64,000 nt of DNA from a bacterium (GCA_024222485.1 JAAEPJ010000141.1:62001-126000), one strand, 5' to 3'. Positions 53,022 to 61,836 are shown, counted from the first letter of the stretch. Numbers and translations: made by a program. The notes: generated by a model from the letters alone, not told the origin.

Positions 53022-53804
53022 ATGAGAAAAAAACAGGTTTTATTTTTCCTGATATCTTTAGCATTAAGTGCTAAAATTTTTGCAGCGGCTATGGTTGAAG
53101 TTAGTGTTGATATTATTGAAATCAAACAAACGAATCAAGATATTCATGGTGTTACTTGGAACGAAAGTATTAATTTTGAGGAAGGGTTAGGGAACTCTGC
53201 TTATTTTAATTTTGCTAATGCTACTGCGGATGATGGTCAGGCTAGAGGAACTGCTTCTAATTTTTCCATAGGGTCTTTTGAAAGGTTTTCTCCTTTAGCA
53301 GCAGCACTTCGTTTAATGATTACTAATAATAAAGCACGAATTCTTGCTAACCCAAAACTTGCGACAGAAGCAGGCTCACAAGCATCATTTGTCGTTGGTG
53401 GTGAGATTCCTGTCCCTGTTGTTTCACCTCAGGGAACGAGTATAGAGTGGAAGACTTATGGCATTAATTTGCAGATTAGACCCAATGTGATAGCAAAGAA
53501 GAAAGTTTCTGCAATGATTCAGATTTCTGTAAGTGATTTAGATTATGCCAACTCAGTTAAACTTGAGGGGTACGATGTTCCGGGACTTTTAAATCGTAGT
53601 GCTAATTCTAAGGTTACTGTTAAAGATGGTGGGACAGTTGTTATTGCTGGTCTTAAGCAAGCAAGGAAAGAAAAAACGTCTCAACGCGTTCCATTTATAA
53701 GCAAGATACCAGTAATTGGTTGGTTTTTTCAAGGATCTTCTCAGACCGATTCTGATACATCAATGGTTGTCTTTGTGACTTTTAAAATTATTAATGATAA
53801 ATAA
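53022..53804 (+). CDS. short CpaC/RcpA-type secretin
   Basis: This 260-residue protein has a signal peptide (KKQVLFFLISLALSAKIFAA) and then essentially only the secretin domain: VEVSVDIIEIKQTN, ALRLMITNNKARILANPKLAT, GGEIPVPVV, the GINLQIRPNV strand and VPFISKIPVIGWFF, the conserved gate and lip region. Secretins form the outer-membrane ring through which pili exit. CpaC proteins usually have 400-550 residues with N-terminal N-domain/BON modules; those are missing here. GGTGGG precedes the ATG. It lies between cpaB and tadZ-cpaF, as in standard Tad order. Confidence 0.85.
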   Translation: MRKKQVLFFLISLALSAKIFAAAMVEVSVDIIEIKQTNQDIHGVTWNESINFEEGLGNSAYFNFANATADDGQARGTASNFSIGSFERFSPLAAALRLMITNNKARILANPKLATEAGSQASFVVGGEIPVPVVSPQGTSIEWKTYGINLQIRPNVIAKKKVSAMIQISVSDLDYANSVKLEGYDVPGLLNRSANSKVTVKDGGTVVIAGLKQARKEKTSQRVPFISKIPVIGWFFQGSSQTDSDTSMVVFVTFKIINDK

Positions 53805-53819
53805 GGATAATTCGTATTG

Positions 53820-56000
53820 ATGAATAAAATAATAGTGATTGATGGACCAAAAGAGGGGATAGGTAAAACTTCCTTTGCTGTTAATTTTGCAACTCAATAT
53901 GCAATAAATACAAATAAGAAAGTTGTTGTGCTTGATTGTGATACTAGGTTTAGATCTGATGCCGTTTATTATTTGAATTCTTCTTTATTCGAAACGGTGC
54001 CAAATTTATGGAATTTAGTGGAGAAGGTTAATTTAGAGGGGCTTGATGCAACTCTTTTTAAAGGTCGTATTACATTTGATTCTAACAATGTTGGTATTTT
54101 AAATATTGCTAAAAGTTTTAGTGAACTGAGACATTTAAAGCCGGAACACTTACTAAAAGTTTTGGCAATATTTGTAGAATTGTATACTTTTGTCATAGAT
54201 ATTGAGTCTTTGTCAGAAGATTTTATTTTACCGATTTATGATTTATGTGATAATATTTTTTGGATTATGGATCCGTTTCCTATTAATCTAAAAAATACAG
54301 TTGAATATTTTAATATGCTTTTGCAATATAATTTTAATCTTCATAAATTTACAGTTATTATCAACAGAGCAGAACAACAAGAGACTTTGTCTGTTAGGCA
54401 AATTAATTCTAAATTATCTGTTTTTGAGAAAACAGTTGTTATTACTATTCCAGAAGAGAAGTCAGTAGCTCAGGCCGTAGCGAGGCGACAGTTAATTACT
54501 ATTGAGAGACCTCATACCGTATTTGCACGTAGTGTAAGAGAGTTGTTGGATATTTTGATTTCTAATAATAAAAAAGAGGAAGTAGTCGATAAACAAAATA
54601 AGTCTTTAAAGAAAAGCAAATCATGGCGTGATTTAATTCAACCTGTTTCTGAAGATGAAGCGAGTAATGAAGATTTTATCCCCCAAACAAAAGAGAGTTT
54701 AAAGGTAAATATTAAGAGCAAATTGCATAAACAATTAATTAAAGAAATGAGTGACCGTAAAGTTGATTTGAATTCAGCTAATGATGATCCCAGAAAACAA
54801 GTTCAGCTTAAACAAATGGTAGAAGGAACTGCTGCTAAGATTCTTAGTAGTTTTGGTGATCTTGGGTTTACTCGACAAGAGAGCCAACAGATTGTTGGAG
54901 ATATTATAGATGATGCTTTGGGGCTTGGACCTTTAGAAAAGCTTTTGAGGGATAAAAGCATAACAGAAATTATGGTTAATAAAAAAGATCAAATTTATAT
55001 TGAGAAATCAGGTAAACTTATTGTCGCAGCAGAAACATTTCGTGATGACGAACAGATTATTCAGGTGATTCGTCGTATTATTGCACCACTTGGGAGGCGT
55101 ATTGATGAAAGTGTGCCACTTGTTGATGCTAGACTTAAGGATGGGTCGCGTGTAAATGCAATTATTCCGCCGCTTGCTGTTCAGGGATCAATGCTAACTA
55201 TTCGGCGATTTCCTGAAAAAGTATTTGATCACCATGATTTTATGAATTTTGGCAGTATTTCTGAAGATATGGTTGCTTTTTTAGAGGCTTGTGTTATAAG
55301 TGAGAAGAATATAATTGTAAGTGGGGGGACGGGGTCAGGTAAGACGACTCTTTTAAACATGCTTTCATCTTTTATTCCTTCTGATGATCGTATTGTGACT
55401 GTGGAAGATGTGGCAGAGCTGAGACTTCAGCAGGAACATGTTGGTCGATTAGAGTCAAGACCACCTAATATTGAAGGAAAAGGAGAGATTACTATTCGTG
55501 ATCTTGTAAAAAACACTTTGCGTATGAGGCCGGATAGAATTGTGGTTGGGGAGTGTCGTGGAGGTGAGTCACTGGATATGTTACAAGCGATGAATACAGG
55601 ACATGATGGATCTTTGACTACTATTCATGCGAATAGTTCTCATGACATGGTTGCGCGTCTTGAGGCGATGGTTCTAATGAGTGGTGCAGAGTTACCTGTT
55701 AGTGTCATTAGAAGCTATATTTCATCTGCGGTTAAGTTTGTCGTCCAGATTGCAAGGTTACAAGATGGCTCACGGAAGGTGTTGGCAATTACAGAAGTTT
55801 TAGGAATTAATAAAGAAACAATGGGTATTGATATGCAAGATATTTTTATTTATCATCGAACAGGATTGGGTAAAGATGGGAAAGTTGAAGGAGACTTCCT
55901 CCCAACAGGAATAGTTCCCAAGTGTTATAAGGAGTTTGGGCTCAGAGGGTTAGATATTAGCAAAGATTTTTTTAAGAAAAAAACAGTCAAAAATAAATAA
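53820..56000 (+). CDS. TadZ/CpaE-CpaF(TadA) fusion ATPase
   Basis: Residues 1-260 are a MinD/CpaE-like ATPase with a deviant Walker A (PKEGIGKTS, both lysines present), the TadZ localisation factor. After a charged linker (about 260-325) comes a complete CpaF/TadA secretion ATPase: LGLGPLEKLL, IDESVPLVDARLKDGSRVNA, Walker A GGTGSGKTT near 502, the Asp box VTVEDVAELRL, MRPDRIVVGECRGGE and HDGSLTTIHANSS. The two are normally separate adjacent genes. CpaF powers pilin polymerisation; TadZ places the machine at its cellular site. The ATG at 53820 or the TTG three bases earlier may be used; AAGGA is upstream. tadB and tadC, the usual next genes, are missing. Confidence 0.92.
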   Translation: MNKIIVIDGPKEGIGKTSFAVNFATQYAINTNKKVVVLDCDTRFRSDAVYYLNSSLFETVPNLWNLVEKVNLEGLDATLFKGRITFDSNNVGILNIAKSFSELRHLKPEHLLKVLAIFVELYTFVIDIESLSEDFILPIYDLCDNIFWIMDPFPINLKNTVEYFNMLLQYNFNLHKFTVIINRAEQQETLSVRQINSKLSVFEKTVVITIPEEKSVAQAVARRQLITIERPHTVFARSVRELLDILISNNKKEEVVDKQNKSLKKSKSWRDLIQPVSEDEASNEDFIPQTKESLKVNIKSKLHKQLIKEMSDRKVDLNSANDDPRKQVQLKQMVEGTAAKILSSFGDLGFTRQESQQIVGDIIDDALGLGPLEKLLRDKSITEIMVNKKDQIYIEKSGKLIVAAETFRDDEQIIQVIRRIIAPLGRRIDESVPLVDARLKDGSRVNAIIPPLAVQGSMLTIRRFPEKVFDHHDFMNFGSISEDMVAFLEACVISEKNIIVSGGTGSGKTTLLNMLSSFIPSDDRIVTVEDVAELRLQQEHVGRLESRPPNIEGKGEITIRDLVKNTLRMRPDRIVVGECRGGESLDMLQAMNTGHDGSLTTIHANSSHDMVARLEAMVLMSGAELPVSVIRSYISSAVKFVVQIARLQDGSRKVLAITEVLGINKETMGIDMQDIFIYHRTGLGKDGKVEGDFLPTGIVPKCYKEFGLRGLDISKDFFKKKTVKNK

Positions 56001-56003
56001 AAT

Positions 56004-56024
56004 GTTTAATTATTTTTATTAAAC
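56004..56024 (+). terminator. inverted repeat after tadZ-cpaF
   Basis: GTTTAAT (56004-56010) and ATTAAAC (56018-56024) pair perfectly around a seven-base loop, four bases after the stop. T-rich sequence follows, though not a clean T run. It may mark the end of the operon. A TATAAT at 56040-56045 could start the next one but has no good -35. Confidence 0.35.
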
Positions 56025-56082
56025 TTGTGTAATTTTTATTATAATTTGATATTATAAAAAATAAAAATGGAGGTTCATCTTT

Positions 56083-56367
56083 ATGAACAAGAAAATTGAA
56101 TCTATTTCTTTAATTTCTCTTTTGAAAGTCATGCCTATAGTTTATGCTATTGTGGGGTTTTTTGTTGCAATTGCCTCTTATATTTATTCGAAGGCGAATC
56201 CTGCTATTGCAATGCCAAGATTAGGTTTTTTTGATTGGGTGTTGGCAATTTTACTTTATAGTGTGATTTTTTGTGTTATTTTTACATTTTTAACGGTTAT
56301 CAGTAGTTGGCTTTATAATATTTTCAATAAAAAAGTTGGTCCAGTAGAGGTTAACCTTGCGGACTAA
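56083..56367 (+). CDS. small two- to three-helix membrane protein
   Basis: This 94-residue inner-membrane protein has hydrophobic segments at about 12-33 and 48-76 and a basic loop near the end (NIFNKK). It vaguely resembles small membrane proteins of the DUF3566 kind, but no function can be given. GGAGG precedes the ATG. Its stop overlaps the batD start (TAATG), suggesting coupled translation. It is the first gene after the likely end of the Tad operon. Confidence 0.6.
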   Translation: MNKKIESISLISLLKVMPIVYAIVGFFVAIASYIYSKANPAIAMPRLGFFDWVLAILLYSVIFCVIFTFLTVISSWLYNIFNKKVGPVEVNLAD

Positions 56368-57716
56368 TGTCTAAACGAATTTTTATTTTTAGCTTAGTTA
56401 ATGTTTTACTTATAGGATTAATATTTGCGGCAGCGATTGTTACTCAAGGAATAACTGTCTATTCTGATGTTGACTCTACTAGCATTGGAATAGACGAACA
56501 GGTGACTTTGAAGTTGACTATTGCTGGTTCAGGTTTTTTTAAAACTCCTAAGTTACCAAAAACTCCAAACTTTTCTGTTATTTTAGTCGGGCAGTTTACA
56601 AGTATAGATTTTTCACAAGGGAAACCTATCCCCTATACTGTCTTTAAGTATATGTTTATGCCTCACAAAAAAGGAACATTAGAAATTCCTGCTATTTTTT
56701 TTAAACATAAAGGATATTATTACTCATCTGAAAAATACCAGATTAAGGTTGGAGATAAACTCCGTAAAGTGAAACATAAAGAAAGCTCTATCCCCTATCA
56801 GTCTTTTAGAGGACAGGTAGAATCTACACCAATTTTTGTAAGATCGTATATTACGAGGTTTGCAAATAATAATGTTTTTTATAATCAACAAATAGTTTAT
56901 ACATATACAATTTATACAAGGGTTCCTATTCGAAAGATTCCGGAAATTAAAATTCCTGATTATGAAGCATTCCATCGTGAACCCCTTTACTATAGAAAAG
57001 AGTATATGACAGAAATAAATGGAAAAACTTACCGTGCTTTTGAGTTTAAGTTTTCATTATTTCCGTATATGACAAATACTCATATCATTCCACCAATTAG
57101 GATGGTGGTAAGGCGTTCAGATATAGCTAAATCAGCAAGAAACCAATTGCATTTTCCTAAGCAAGGCTACTTTATTAAAAAGAGCCAAAGTTTTAAGCTT
57201 AATATTAATGAGCTGCCTATTAAGAATAAACCACTAGCCTTTAGTGGTTTAGTTGGTAGCTTCGAGATTAAAGCTGAAGTGGATAAAACGGAGGTGGAGG
57301 TTGATGATTATATTATTTTAACGGTGAAAGTTAAAGGCAGTGGCAATATCAGATCGATTCCACATATTAAATGTCCATTAATAGCAAATTTAAGAGAATA
57401 TAATTCGGATATTTTTATGAATTTCGATAAAAAGTCTGGCAAAATTGAAGGTGAGAAATTATTTAAGTTTGCACTTTTGCCAAGAGAAAAAGGATTGGAG
57501 ACTATTTCTGAGATAGGGTTTTCTTATTTTGATGAAGATTCTGGCGTATATTTGACAAAATGGACAAAATCAATTGAAATTAAGGTAATAGAAAAGCAAG
57601 ATGATCCACTAAAAGAAAAAGGATTTCCAGCTAAAAAAAATAATTATATGCTTTATCTTCTTGGTGGGGTTGTTTTAGCTTTTATAGGCATTCTTTTGTT
57701 TTTAGGAAGGAAGTAG
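56367..57716 (+). CDS. batD: BatD-like protein
   Basis: This 449-residue protein has an N-terminal signal sequence, a large extracytoplasmic beta-rich region and a C-terminal transmembrane helix (YMLYLLGGVVLAFIGILLF). The N-terminal TVYSDVDSTSIGIDEQVTLKLTIAGSG and the later KAEVDKTEVEVDDYIILTVKVKGSGNI are the repeated BatD modules. BatD belongs to Bacteroides-type aerotolerance loci together with MoxR and VWA proteins (BatA/B), none of which lie here. A role in envelope stress or protein assembly is inferred from the family. Confidence 0.75.
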   Translation: MSKRIFIFSLVNVLLIGLIFAAAIVTQGITVYSDVDSTSIGIDEQVTLKLTIAGSGFFKTPKLPKTPNFSVILVGQFTSIDFSQGKPIPYTVFKYMFMPHKKGTLEIPAIFFKHKGYYYSSEKYQIKVGDKLRKVKHKESSIPYQSFRGQVESTPIFVRSYITRFANNNVFYNQQIVYTYTIYTRVPIRKIPEIKIPDYEAFHREPLYYRKEYMTEINGKTYRAFEFKFSLFPYMTNTHIIPPIRMVVRRSDIAKSARNQLHFPKQGYFIKKSQSFKLNINELPIKNKPLAFSGLVGSFEIKAEVDKTEVEVDDYIILTVKVKGSGNIRSIPHIKCPLIANLREYNSDIFMNFDKKSGKIEGEKLFKFALLPREKGLETISEIGFSYFDEDSGVYLTKWTKSIEIKVIEKQDDPLKEKGFPAKKNNYMLYLLGGVVLAFIGILLFLGRK

Positions 57717-57737
57717 CTGTTTTAGATAAAGGTAAAA

Positions 57738-58268
57738 ATGAAAATAGATATTCTTTCAATAGAAAATAAATTAAAAAAAATTCTAACAGTGGCAAGGTTT
57801 AGACATTCATTAAACACGAGGGATGTTGCAGTTAAACTTGCTTTAAAATATGGAGTAGATGTTAATAAAGCTTTAGTGGCAGGGCTTCTTCATGACTGTG
57901 CGAAAGAGAGCAAAGAACAAATTAAATTGGATAAAGCAAGTGTTGTTTTACATGCGTTTACAGGTAGGAAATTAGCCCAAGAATATTTTGGTATTGATGA
58001 TTTAGAAATTTTACAGGCAATAGAGTCACATGTTATGGGTAATGAGAATATGAGTCTTCTTGATAAGATTGTTTTTGTCTCCGACTTTATTGAGAAAGAT
58101 CGCAATTTTAAAGGACTTGATGAGATAAGAATATTGGCAGAACAAGATTTGGATGCTGTGTTTAAAGTAGTTTTGATGCAAAAAATTAAGTATTTGCTTG
58201 ATTATAACAAGGTTATTTGTGAGGACATTATTAAAACTTGGAATGCCCTTATTGTTAAGAATTTATGA
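57738..58268 (+). CDS. yqeK: YqeK-type HD-domain hydrolase
   Basis: This 176-residue HD-superfamily protein has RFRHSLNTRDVAVKLA, then GLLHDCAKE (metal-binding His-Asp), HAFTGRKLAQ, AIESHVMGNENMSLLDKIVFVSDFIEKDR, and an IRILAEQDLDAV tail. This is the order of YqeK, a symmetric diadenosine tetraphosphate (Ap4A) hydrolase. It is usually next to nadD and rsfS; here it is followed instead by an LCP/LytR_C-type protein, another common neighbour. AAAGGT precedes the ATG. Confidence 0.9.
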   Translation: MKIDILSIENKLKKILTVARFRHSLNTRDVAVKLALKYGVDVNKALVAGLLHDCAKESKEQIKLDKASVVLHAFTGRKLAQEYFGIDDLEILQAIESHVMGNENMSLLDKIVFVSDFIEKDRNFKGLDEIRILAEQDLDAVFKVVLMQKIKYLLDYNKVICEDIIKTWNALIVKNL

Positions 58269-58307
58269 TTTTGCGAGAAATTGGCTAGACGCTTTATCTC
58301 TTTAACA

Positions 58308-59303
58308 ATGGGAATAATGATGTTTAAAAACTTAAAGATAGTGGCGGCAGTATTTTTGCTTTTTTTAGGTGCTTTTCTGTCTCAAGTAATTATTAATAAT
58401 GGTGTTTACCAGAAGTTAAAAAATAATCAAGATATTAGTATTCTTTTTATTTCTACCCATAAGAATAAATTTTATGGTGCATATCTTTTACATTATTCTC
58501 AGATAAAGAATGTTGTTTTTATTGCTAATATTAGTTCGATGACTAGATTTCTTAAGCATCAAAAGGATAATAAGCCTCTTTATCTGCAAGATTTATATCA
58601 AAGAATTTATTATCAAAGTAAAAGAAAACAAAAGCTCACGTTAACAGCATATCTAAAAGAATTAGAAAATATTTATGAAATAAAAATTGATCATTACTTC
58701 CACTTTGAAAAAGATCAATTACCTATGACTATTAATAGTGATATATTTTTTTCAGCTAGAGCCACGGATGAAGCTATTTTGAATAAATATTTAAATGTAC
58801 GACCATTTTTAAGTAAGCTATCGGTTATTTCATATTTAAGAAGCTGGAAAGATAATATTTTTGATACTTCTCTTAATAAATTAGATATTTTTAATTTATT
58901 AAATAATGTTCATGCTATATATAGCACTGAAATTATATTTATGGGTTTTCATAATATAGTTATTGGTGATGATAAATTTTATTTGCGTGATATTTTTCAA
59001 ACTAAGAATATTCCTAATAATGAAGAGCCGATAGTAGAGGTTTTGAATGCCTCAGGAGTTCAAGGTCAGGCATTAACAGTTAGTAGAAATTTAAGAGAGC
59101 AAGGTGTTGATGTGCAGAGATGGGGGAATTATGCTAAAATACTAAGATATGATTTTTTAGTAGCAATTGATAGGAGTGGTGATTGGAAAAAGACTCTTTT
59201 AGTCGTAAATTATCTTAAAGAACAAGGCAATGAAGTTGTTTGGTTTTTTAAAAAAAATACAGGTTTATTTGTCGATGTCAGTGTGATTTTGACTAAGGGA
59301 TAA
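58308..59303 (+). CDS. membrane-anchored protein with degenerate LCP region and LytR_C domain
   Basis: After an N-terminal transmembrane helix (KIVAAVFLLFLGAFLSQVII) comes a region of about 200 residues resembling LytR-CpsA-Psr proteins only in outline (ILFIS strand, ...AYLKELENIYEIKIDHYFHF). The arginine and aspartate residues expected at the LCP active site are not evident. The C-terminal 90 residues are a LytR_C domain (VEVLNASGVQGQALTVSRNL ... DFLVAIDRSG). LCP enzymes attach polymers to peptidoglycan, but this one looks non-catalytic. The start is uncertain: ATG codons at 58308, 58317 and 58320 and a TTG at 58281 are in frame with weak ribosome sites. Confidence 0.7.
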   Translation: MGIMMFKNLKIVAAVFLLFLGAFLSQVIINNGVYQKLKNNQDISILFISTHKNKFYGAYLLHYSQIKNVVFIANISSMTRFLKHQKDNKPLYLQDLYQRIYYQSKRKQKLTLTAYLKELENIYEIKIDHYFHFEKDQLPMTINSDIFFSARATDEAILNKYLNVRPFLSKLSVISYLRSWKDNIFDTSLNKLDIFNLLNNVHAIYSTEIIFMGFHNIVIGDDKFYLRDIFQTKNIPNNEEPIVEVLNASGVQGQALTVSRNLREQGVDVQRWGNYAKILRYDFLVAIDRSGDWKKTLLVVNYLKEQGNEVVWFFKKNTGLFVDVSVILTKG

Positions 59304-59352
59304 AAATTTTCAGACTATAATAATAAATTGCTGTTATAGCTAAGGAGGAGAT

Positions 59353-60240
59353 ATGCGAATATTTTGGAAATATATTCTTTTATGTTTAATTTTAGGTTCA
59401 GGTCTTTTTTTTATTGAGTTTTTAAAGCTACCAGTGCATATAATAAGTTTAATGAATAAAGTTATGCGATCTTTATTAGTATTTTCTATTGCATTCCCCA
59501 TTATTAAATCTAGCAATAAATATTGTAAAAATATACTAAAACGAATAGATGGAGATGTTGTAATTTCGTCTTTGATCTCTAATATTATAAAGATATTTTT
59601 ATTCATTATTGTTGCTCTTATTATTCTTAATATTTTTGATATATCTATTGCTCCAATACTGGCGACCTTAGGTATTGGTGGATTAACAATTGCCTTGGCG
59701 TTGAAAGATACTCTCGCTGATTTTTTCGCAGGTTTTTATTTAATAGCGCTTAGGCAAATTAAGATTGGGAATTATATTGAGTTTGATTCAGGAGAGAGAG
59801 GATATGTTGCAGATATTAATTGGCGAAATACACAGCTTAGACTGCTCGGCAATAATTTAGTTTTAATCCCGAATTCTAAGGTGATGTCAGCAAGAATTAC
59901 GAACTATGATCTTCCCGGAGAAGAGATGAGTGTTTTAGTTCAGGTTGGAGTACATTATAAAAGTGATTTGGAGTTGGTGGAAAGAGTGACAGTAGAAATA
60001 GCTAAAGAAATAATGGAGACGGTGGAAGGTGGTGTTCGGAACAGTGATCCTTTTATTAGGTTTCATACATTTAATCACTATACTATTGATTTTTCGGTTA
60101 TTTTGCGCGCACAGAATTTTGTTAGCCAGTATTTAATCAAGCATGAGTTTATAAAAAGGCTACAGAAGCGTTATATTCAAGAAAATATTGTTATGCCATT
60201 TCCTATTGTGGCGGTTAATAGATCCCAAGAAGATTTTTGA
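59353..60240 (+). CDS. MscS-family mechanosensitive channel
   Basis: This 295-residue protein has four predicted helices. The pore-lining helix reads LATLGIGGLTIALALKDTLADFFAGFYLIA, the Gly/Ala-rich TM3 signature of MscS, followed by the beta domain (IKIGNYIEFDSGERGYVADINWRNTQLRL, VLIPNSKVMSARITNY). Such channels open under membrane tension and release solutes during osmotic downshift. An ideal AAGGAGGAGAT lies before the ATG. Adjacency to a trehalose-phosphate synthase gene suggests an osmotic-response pair. Confidence 0.92.
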   Translation: MRIFWKYILLCLILGSGLFFIEFLKLPVHIISLMNKVMRSLLVFSIAFPIIKSSNKYCKNILKRIDGDVVISSLISNIIKIFLFIIVALIILNIFDISIAPILATLGIGGLTIALALKDTLADFFAGFYLIALRQIKIGNYIEFDSGERGYVADINWRNTQLRLLGNNLVLIPNSKVMSARITNYDLPGEEMSVLVQVGVHYKSDLELVERVTVEIAKEIMETVEGGVRNSDPFIRFHTFNHYTIDFSVILRAQNFVSQYLIKHEFIKRLQKRYIQENIVMPFPIVAVNRSQEDF

Positions 60241-60315
60241 GAGTTGAATATCAGAATATAAAAATTAATTAGTGGGATTATGTGGAGATATAGTCAGGTC
60301 TTTGCAGGAGGATAT

Positions 60316-61797
60316 ATGTATTCGGAAGAAAGTTTAAAGCAATTTATCCAGGATAATCTAGGTGATAGAAAGTTTATTGTTGTTTCTAATAGACAGCCTT
60401 ATGAGCATCAACTTAATCAGGGCAAGGTTGTTTGTAAGCGAGGGGCTGGTGGTATTATTACTGCACTTGATCCTGTAATGCAGGCAAGTCATGGTACTTG
60501 GATTGCCGTTGGGAATGGGACGGCTGATAAAAAGATTTGTGATGCAGCAGGACGGATTCAGGTGCCTGAGGATAACCCGAAGTACACTCTGCGCCGAGTT
60601 TGGCTTAATAAATCAGAAAATAAAGGTTATTATTATGGTTACTCAAATGAAGCGCTTTGGCCACTTTGTCATAAGACATTTGAACGACCGTCTTTTGAAG
60701 AAGATGATTGGGAGTCTTATAAACAAGTAAATGCTAAGTTTGCTGATGCTGTGCTTGATGAAGTCGGTGATGAAGAAGCATTTGTGTGGATTCAAGATTA
60801 TCACCTTTGTTTGCTTCCTCACCTTTTGCGCGAGCGTATGAATAAAGATCAGTTAATTATTGCCCATTTTTGGCATATCCCTTGGCCTAGTTATGAAACA
60901 TTTAGAATTTGTCCTCAGAAAAAAGAAATACTGCAAGGCTTATTAGCGAATGATTTGTTGGGGTTTCATATTAATTACCATTGTAATAATTTTTTAGAAA
61001 ATGTGGAACGAGAGGTTGAGGCGCGTATTAATCGAGAAAATTTGACTGTAATAAGTGATAGCCATACGACAAAAATTCAGGCATTTCCTATTAGTGTTGA
61101 TTATGCAGGAATTAACCACATATCTCAAACAAAGACTGTTGAAAATGAAGTTAAAGCGTGGAAAAATAACTATAATTTAGATAATCAGAAGATAATTGTA
61201 GGTGCTGAGCGGATTGATTATACCAAAGGTTTGCCTGAACGCTTTTTAGCTATTGAGCGATTATTAGATGAACATCCGGAATTAATCGGTAGGTTTTCTT
61301 TTTTACAGCTTGGTCAAATAACTAGAATCCATATTCCTAAATATAAAAGACTCAACGATGAGTTAAATGATTTAATGGAAAGAATCAACTGGAAATACTC
61401 TACTGATGACTGGCAGCCAATTTTGTTTATCCGGCAGCATCTGAGTTTTCAACGGTTAGTTGCACTTTTTAAGCTGGGAGATGTGTTAGTCGTCAGCTCC
61501 TTGCATGATGGGATGAACCTCGTTGCAAAAGAGTTTATTTCTGCCCACAGTGACGAGAGTGGAGTTTTGGTGCTTAGTAAATTTACTGGTGCAGCTCGGG
61601 AGCTAACAGAAGCATTACACTTTAATCCTTATGACCTGCAGGAGTTTGCAGGTAAGTTGTATAATGGAATTCTTATGTCTGATAAAGAAAAAAAAATAAG
61701 GATGATAAAATTGCGTGAAAAAGTAATGGAGCAGAATATTTATGCTTGGGCAAATGAGATGATTTCAGAGTTAATGGAGTGTGCTTATTTATCATAA
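60316..61797 (+). CDS. GT20 glycosyltransferase, trehalose-6-phosphate synthase-like
   Basis: This 493-residue enzyme has the GT20 hallmarks: VVSNRQP near residue 23, GAGGIITALDPV, FWHIPWPSYETF, NDLLGFHINYHCNNFL, GAERIDYTKGLPERFLA and SSLHDGMNLVAKEF. It should transfer glucose from a nucleotide sugar to a phosphorylated acceptor, most often glucose-6-phosphate. The IPWP and ICP variant motifs differ from classical OtsA (PFP), so glucosylglycerol-phosphate synthase or another acceptor cannot be excluded. No phosphatase (OtsB) gene is in the window. AGGAGGA lies directly upstream of the ATG at 60316; an in-frame ATG at 60280 has no such site. Confidence 0.85.
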   Translation: MYSEESLKQFIQDNLGDRKFIVVSNRQPYEHQLNQGKVVCKRGAGGIITALDPVMQASHGTWIAVGNGTADKKICDAAGRIQVPEDNPKYTLRRVWLNKSENKGYYYGYSNEALWPLCHKTFERPSFEEDDWESYKQVNAKFADAVLDEVGDEEAFVWIQDYHLCLLPHLLRERMNKDQLIIAHFWHIPWPSYETFRICPQKKEILQGLLANDLLGFHINYHCNNFLENVEREVEARINRENLTVISDSHTTKIQAFPISVDYAGINHISQTKTVENEVKAWKNNYNLDNQKIIVGAERIDYTKGLPERFLAIERLLDEHPELIGRFSFLQLGQITRIHIPKYKRLNDELNDLMERINWKYSTDDWQPILFIRQHLSFQRLVALFKLGDVLVVSSLHDGMNLVAKEFISAHSDESGVLVLSKFTGAARELTEALHFNPYDLQEFAGKLYNGILMSDKEKKIRMIKLREKVMEQNIYAWANEMISELMECAYLS

Positions 61798-61836
61798 TAG
61801 CTAATATTACTATATTAAAAGGAATGTAATGAATAG

